Of a DNA stretch of 9,391 nt, positions 6,083 through 9,391 are shown one piece after another. The stretch is taken from the NCBI GenBank assembly GCA_011176655.1, contig DUEB01000026.1, forward strand, positions 1 to 9,391, in the 5' to 3' direction. The stretch is from Dehalococcoidia bacterium. Lineage in GTDB: Bacteria > Chloroflexota > Dehalococcoidia > Dehalococcoidales > UBA5760. The notes under the pieces are model-generated. The model saw only the letters and a program-made list of their open reading frames with translations. It searched no databases and was not told where the DNA came from. Position 1 is the stretch's first letter. The number at the start of each line of letters is the position of its first letter. The position numbers and the translations under genes are program-made.

Positions 6083-6640
6083 ATGCACACTTTACTATCT
6101 AGACTGCCTAGACCGCTGATATGGTTTCCGGTGGTTGTCGTTACCCTAGTCTGGCTGCTCACCCCGCTACGAGCACTGGCGCTCGAGGTTACCCCCGCCG
6201 AGCTGGACTTCACCGCGGACGCCGGTGCCTGGAGCACGGCCACCTTAAATCTGGTAAATAACGAGAGCCAGCCGCAGGACTACCGGATATACGCTAGTGA
6301 CGATTATCAGGACTGGTTCACCATCAGCCCGGAGGAAATCTCGCTGGCTCCCAACCAGAGCGCCGAGATAGAGATTACGGTATCGCCGCCGTCAGGCACC
6401 TGCGGGGAACATACCGCCTTCGTCTATATCACCTCGACCCAGCCCTCCAGTGGTCTTCAGGTCGCCCTCGGGGTTAAGGTCAGGGCTAACATTACGGTCA
6501 GCCGCAGCGAGCCCGGCTGGAAAATCTTCCGGGATAACCCGCTGCTGTTAGTAGCTGTCATCGGGGGGCTTGCCGGCCTTATCGTCGGCGTGGTTGTCTG
6601 GCGGAGGCGGAGAAGATATGATTATAGGGAGTTCAGATGA
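6083..6640 (+). CDS. Type I membrane protein with Ig-like ectodomain
   Basis: The protein is 185 residues. A hydrophobic segment at 12-28 with cleavage after ALA (33) is a signal peptide. The ectodomain (34-140) has the pattern of MSP/ASPM-type or WxL-partner-type Ig folds: LEVTPAELDFTADAG, then TATLNLVNNESQPQDYRIYA, WFTISPEEISLAPNQSAEIEI and a closing strand VALGVKVRANI. A single membrane segment (153-173) and a basic tail (WRRRRRYDYREFR) follow. It has the same layout as the protein at 3516-4259, though the sequences are not obviously close. Its stop overlaps the next start (ATGA at 6637-6640), so it is translationally coupled to the DUF4430 lipoprotein and is probably a membrane partner of that protein or of the ECF transporter. 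The exact function is unknown. Confidence 0.78.
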   Translation: MHTLLSRLPRPLIWFPVVVVTLVWLLTPLRALALEVTPAELDFTADAGAWSTATLNLVNNESQPQDYRIYASDDYQDWFTISPEEISLAPNQSAEIEITVSPPSGTCGEHTAFVYITSTQPSSGLQVALGVKVRANITVSRSEPGWKIFRDNPLLLVAVIGGLAGLIVGVVVWRRRRRYDYREFR

Positions 6641-7677
6641 GACGATTAAGCCCAGGTAGAAACGCAGGCAAGCTGCTCTTTCTCGCGGCGGTAGTTGCTA
6701 TCCTATGCGGCTGCCAGCCGACGCCTAGTGCTAGCAGCGATACCCCCCCGGAGCCGCCGCCCACCCAGGCCCACCCGGCGGAGACGACAGAGCCCCATCA
6801 GGAGAAGGCGGCGCCCGGTAACGAGGTAAAGATTGTGGTCACCCGTGATTTCGGTAGCGAGGTCATACTTGACGACTTCGTCAGCATAGCCAGCGATACC
6901 TCGGCTATGGAGGCCCTCATGGCGCTAGCCGAGGTGGAGACTAGCTACGGGGGCGGTTTTGTTAACGCCATCAACGGGCTGAGCTCCGGATATTCCGGTG
7001 GTCACGCCAGTAAGGAAGACTGGTTTCTATTTTTCAATGGTATTATGTCAAATACAGGGGCACTCGGTTTCACGCTTCACCCCGGCGATACCGAGCACTG
7101 GGACTATCACGACTGGGGCTTCCGCCAGTTTGTCCCGGCTATAATCGGCGACTATCCGGAGCCGTTCCTTCACGGCTATGGGGGTGAGGTCTACCCGACG
7201 GTGGTCGCCTATCAGGACGGCCGGGAGGAAGCCGCCCGTGAGATAGCCGGTAGCCTGGCGGAACTGGGCGTGGGGGATGCTGCTTGTCGCGGTTGGGACG
7301 AGCTTTCCGCAGACAGCCGGGAGAGAAGCAACCTGATTCTCCTGGGCGATAGTGAATTTGCGCCGATTAAGGAACTAAACGAGCCCTGGAGCCGTCTCGG
7401 CTTTTACTGCCGGTTTGAGGACGGCTCTCTCAGGGTCTTTGACCCCACGGGTGATTTAAGCGCCGAATACGATGGGAACGTCGGTCTCATCCAGGCGACC
7501 CAGAGCATATGGAACCCCAAGGGTACCGGCGCCTGTGAGAACGTTGTCTGGATGATCTCCGGTCTGGATGAGGCTGGGGTAAGAGCCGCAGCCGATACCC
7601 TGACCGATAACTATAACGAATTCCGGTACGCCTGCGCCGTGGTTATCGTCGGCGGTGAGATACTTAGGGTGCCCTAG
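6637..7677 (+). CDS. DUF4430 lipoprotein with a C-terminal Rossmann-like/S-layer-associated domain
   Basis: ATG overlaps the upstream stop; GGGAG (6627-6631) is 5 bases before it. The N-terminus has a lipoprotein signal with lipobox LCGC (lipidated Cys26), then a Pro/Thr/Glu-rich spacer (28-60). Residues 64-160 are a clear DUF4430 domain: VKIVVTRDFGSEV, AMEALMALAEVETSYGGGFV, a WFLFFNGIMSNTGALGF strand pair and GDTEHWDYHDW. This family includes the beta-domain of intrinsic factor and transcobalamin. Residues 165-346 are a second, alpha/beta domain with SNLILLGDSE and ENVVWMISGLDEAGVRAAAD, resembling the envelope-associated domains of some archaeal and bacterial S-layer-type proteins (recognised by eye, moderate confidence). 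It is likely an extracytoplasmic, membrane-tethered ligand-capture protein. The stop TAG shares one base with the GTG start of ecfT, implying a shared role with the transporter. Confidence 0.88.
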   Translation: MRRLSPGRNAGKLLFLAAVVAILCGCQPTPSASSDTPPEPPPTQAHPAETTEPHQEKAAPGNEVKIVVTRDFGSEVILDDFVSIASDTSAMEALMALAEVETSYGGGFVNAINGLSSGYSGGHASKEDWFLFFNGIMSNTGALGFTLHPGDTEHWDYHDWGFRQFVPAIIGDYPEPFLHGYGGEVYPTVVAYQDGREEAAREIAGSLAELGVGDAACRGWDELSADSRERSNLILLGDSEFAPIKELNEPWSRLGFYCRFEDGSLRVFDPTGDLSAEYDGNVGLIQATQSIWNPKGTGACENVVWMISGLDEAGVRAAADTLTDNYNEFRYACAVVIVGGEILRVP

Positions 7678-8603
7678 TGAGAAGCTTTAGATACCAAAAT
7701 AGAAACACCCCCGTTCACAGGCTTAACCCCTTCCCCAAGCTGGGCTGGATTATCAGTATCCTTATCCTGGCTCTGGTGCTCGATAGCCCCCTCTTTCTCC
7801 TCCTCTTGTTCCTGTCGACGCTGCCTCTGGTAAGGGCAGGCCGGGTGGGGACGGAGTGGCGCGCCTTTATGAAGCTTGCCCTGTATCTATCGGCGGCGAT
7901 TATTCTCATCAACGCCCTGGTGAGCTCTCACGGCACTCACGTCCTCTTCGAGATTCCCGGTCACCTGCCCCTGCTCGGGGCTCCGGTAATAACCCTGGAG
8001 GCAATTATCTACGGGGTCGCCATGTCCCTCCGCCTGCTGGCGATAATCTCCGCCTTCGCCCTGCTCACCCTGACGGTTAACCCCGATGACATGATGCTGG
8101 CCATGATAAAGATGAGACTGCCCTATAAATCGGTGCTGGTGACCTCGCTCTCCACCAGGTTTATGCCCACCCTGCTCGACGATGTGGACCGGATTACCGA
8201 TGTGCAGCGCGCCCGGGGCCTGGAGCTGGACAAGGGCAAGCTGCGACATAGAATCAAAAGCCGCGCCTCAATCGTTACCGCCCTCCTCTCCAACTCTCTC
8301 GACCGGGCAGTCCAGGTCGCCGAAGCCATGGAGTCACGCGCCTTCGGCACCGGCCGCAAGCGAACCTTCTACCGCGACATCAGCTTCAGCCCGGCCGACA
8401 TCACGGCGCTGGTGTTTTCCCTTCTCCCCGGCGCCCTGGGCATCTTCATGGGTCTTAATGGCTACGGACAATACCAGTACTACCCCAGCCTCTCCTGGAC
8501 AAGCCTCAGCCGGGGGGAGTGGTGGCTACTAGGACTAATGGTATTATTAATAGTGGCTTTGCTGCCGCTGGCATATCTTAAGCAGAGGGTTGACCTTGAT
8601 TAA
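7677..8603 (+). CDS. ecfT: ECF transporter transmembrane component EcfT (CbiQ family)
   Basis: GTG start overlapping the previous stop by one base. The N-terminal pattern FRYQNRNTPVHRLNPFPKLGW is the usual opening of EcfT/CbiQ proteins and supports this start. Hydrophobic segments are at about 24-53, 66-83, 107-132, 243-262 and 282-299. Between them lies the cytoplasmic coupling region with both short Arg motifs that contact the ATPases: RARG in DVQRARGLELD (175-185) and a variant ESRAFG (219-224). At 308 residues it is slightly longer than typical EcfT proteins because of an extra loop and final helix. EcfT joins the two ATPases to a substrate-specific S component for uptake of vitamins or metal ions. 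No S component is seen in the window. The substrate cannot be read from EcfT alone; its coupling to a DUF4430 lipoprotein points to the same ligand. Confidence 0.93.
   Translation: MRSFRYQNRNTPVHRLNPFPKLGWIISILILALVLDSPLFLLLLFLSTLPLVRAGRVGTEWRAFMKLALYLSAAIILINALVSSHGTHVLFEIPGHLPLLGAPVITLEAIIYGVAMSLRLLAIISAFALLTLTVNPDDMMLAMIKMRLPYKSVLVTSLSTRFMPTLLDDVDRITDVQRARGLELDKGKLRHRIKSRASIVTALLSNSLDRAVQVAEAMESRAFGTGRKRTFYRDISFSPADITALVFSLLPGALGIFMGLNGYGQYQYYPSLSWTSLSRGEWWLLGLMVLLIVALLPLAYLKQRVDLD
8584..8589 (+). promoter_or_regulatory. Ribosome binding site for the ecfA TTG start
   Basis: AGAGGG inside the end of ecfT lies 6 bases before TTG 8596. It supports a TTG start that overlaps ecfT by 8 bases. 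Confidence 0.6.
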
Positions 8604-9391
8604 AATAGAAGGCCTGACTTTTTACTACAGTGACACTAACCAGCCGGCTCTCAAGGATATCAGCCTCGAGGTGAGAGACGGGGAGTTCGTTCTGATGACC
8701 GGCCCCTCCGGCGGGGGTAAGTCAAGCCTGTGCCGCTGCCTTAACGGTCTCATCCCCCACTTCTACGGCGGCAGAATATCAGGGCGGGTGGCCGTGGCCG
8801 GACTGGACACGCTAAAATCATCGACCAGGGAGCTGGCCACCAGGGTCGGCTTTGTGTTTCAGGACCCGGAAAACCAGCTGGTAAGCATGGATGTGGAACG
8901 GGAGGTCGCCTTCGGGCTGGAGAATCTCGGCTTCCCCCGGCACCTTATCGCCAAAAGGCTGGAGGAATCCCTGGACACGCTCGGCATCGCCGGCCTCCGT
9001 TACCGGCCGCTCAGCGAGCTCTCCGGCGGTGAAAAACAGAAGGTCGCCATCGCCTCGGTTCTGGCGCTCCACCCCAACGTTTTAATACTGGACGAACCGA
9101 CCTCGGAGCTAGACCCCAAAGGCGCCGAAGAGGTGCTCTCGGTAGTCACCCGACTCAACCACGAGCTCGGCCTCACGGTGCTGCTGGTAGAGCACCGCCT
9201 TGACCGGGTCCTCCAGTATGCCGACCGATTAATAATCGTTAACCAGGGAGTGATTGCCCTCGATGGGAAGGTAAACGACATCCTGACCGACCGCTACCGG
9301 GAGCTTACCGACCTCGGCATCGGTGTTCCCCCCCTGATTCGGCTGTTTCAGGAGCTGAGAAAGCGGGACGCCAGGATAGACAGAGTCCCGC
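8596..9391 (+). CDS. ecfA: ECF transporter ATP-binding protein EcfA, 3' partial
   Basis: The frame starts at TTG 8596, overlapping ecfT by 8 bases, and is open to the window end (265 residues visible). No ATG or GTG precedes the Walker A motif closely enough to be the start. All ABC ATPase motifs are intact: Walker A GPSGGGKSS (36-44), Q-loop with the ECF-typical QDPENQL (89-95), signature LSGGEKQ (142-148), Walker B VLILDEPTS (162-170), D-loop SELD (170-173) and H-loop His200 in VEHRLD. It hydrolyses ATP on the cytoplasmic face to drive EcfT and an S component. The residues after about 235 (GIGVPPLIRLFQEL) resemble the linker between the halves of fused double ATPases, so the full protein may carry a second ATPase domain beyond the edge. 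If it does not, a separate second ATPase gene is expected downstream. Confidence 0.93.
   Translation, partial: MIKIEGLTFYYSDTNQPALKDISLEVRDGEFVLMTGPSGGGKSSLCRCLNGLIPHFYGGRISGRVAVAGLDTLKSSTRELATRVGFVFQDPENQLVSMDVEREVAFGLENLGFPRHLIAKRLEESLDTLGIAGLRYRPLSELSGGEKQKVAIASVLALHPNVLILDEPTSELDPKGAEEVLSVVTRLNHELGLTVLLVEHRLDRVLQYADRLIIVNQGVIALDGKVNDILTDRYRELTDLGIGVPPLIRLFQELRKRDARIDRVP

Noticed and set aside
7887..8249. Minus-strand frame rich in His, Gln and Gly
   Set aside because: Antisense shadow of ecfT, whose membrane segments and Arg motifs are clear.
1..9391. CRISPR arrays, tRNA/rRNA genes, insertion sequences
   Set aside because: No spaced direct repeats, cloverleaf-like sequences, transposase frames or terminal inverted repeats were seen.

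Overview
The window reads as part of a surface-protein and nutrient-uptake locus of a bacterium, with every gene on the + strand. Signal peptides, a lipoprotein, type I membrane anchors, strong GGAGG ribosome binding sites and GTG/TTG starts fit an organism exposing proteins outside a single membrane. The mix of DUF4430, terpene-cyclase-like repeat and ECF transporter genes suggests Chloroflexota, perhaps Dehalococcoidia. That placement is inference; no marker gene is present to settle it. There are no RNA genes, transposons or CRISPR arrays.

Left module (1-4259). A large secreted multidomain protein enters from beyond the left edge: a DUF4430 domain, an Ig-like domain, a long glycine-rich stretch, a beta-domain, and a C-terminal domain that recurs as a free-standing secreted protein at 3002-3496. 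Between the two copies lies a small secreted protein with a discoidin-like fold (2406-2918). After them comes a type I membrane protein (3516-4259). The set resembles the logic of WxL surface systems of Firmicutes: a large and a small protein sharing a C-terminal domain, plus a membrane-anchored partner.

Middle (4260-6082). A 285-base leader able to form several hairpins precedes a secreted protein made of six alpha-hairpin repeats, an alpha6/alpha6 barrel of the terpene-cyclase/transcobalamin kind, with an unassigned C-terminal domain. A strong nested hairpin closes this unit.

Right module (6083-9391). Four tightly coupled genes follow: a type I membrane protein with an Ig-like ectodomain, a lipoprotein with a DUF4430 domain, the ECF transporter transmembrane component EcfT, and an ECF ATPase that runs off the right edge. 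No substrate-binding S component lies within the window.

How it may work together: animal B12 carriers (intrinsic factor, transcobalamin) consist of an alpha6/alpha6 barrel plus a DUF4430-type beta-domain. Here these two parts occur on separate secreted or membrane-tethered proteins beside an ECF importer. The most interesting reading is a split, surface-displayed corrinoid (or similar ligand) capture system feeding an ECF transporter. The domain identities are well supported; the ligand is a hypothesis.
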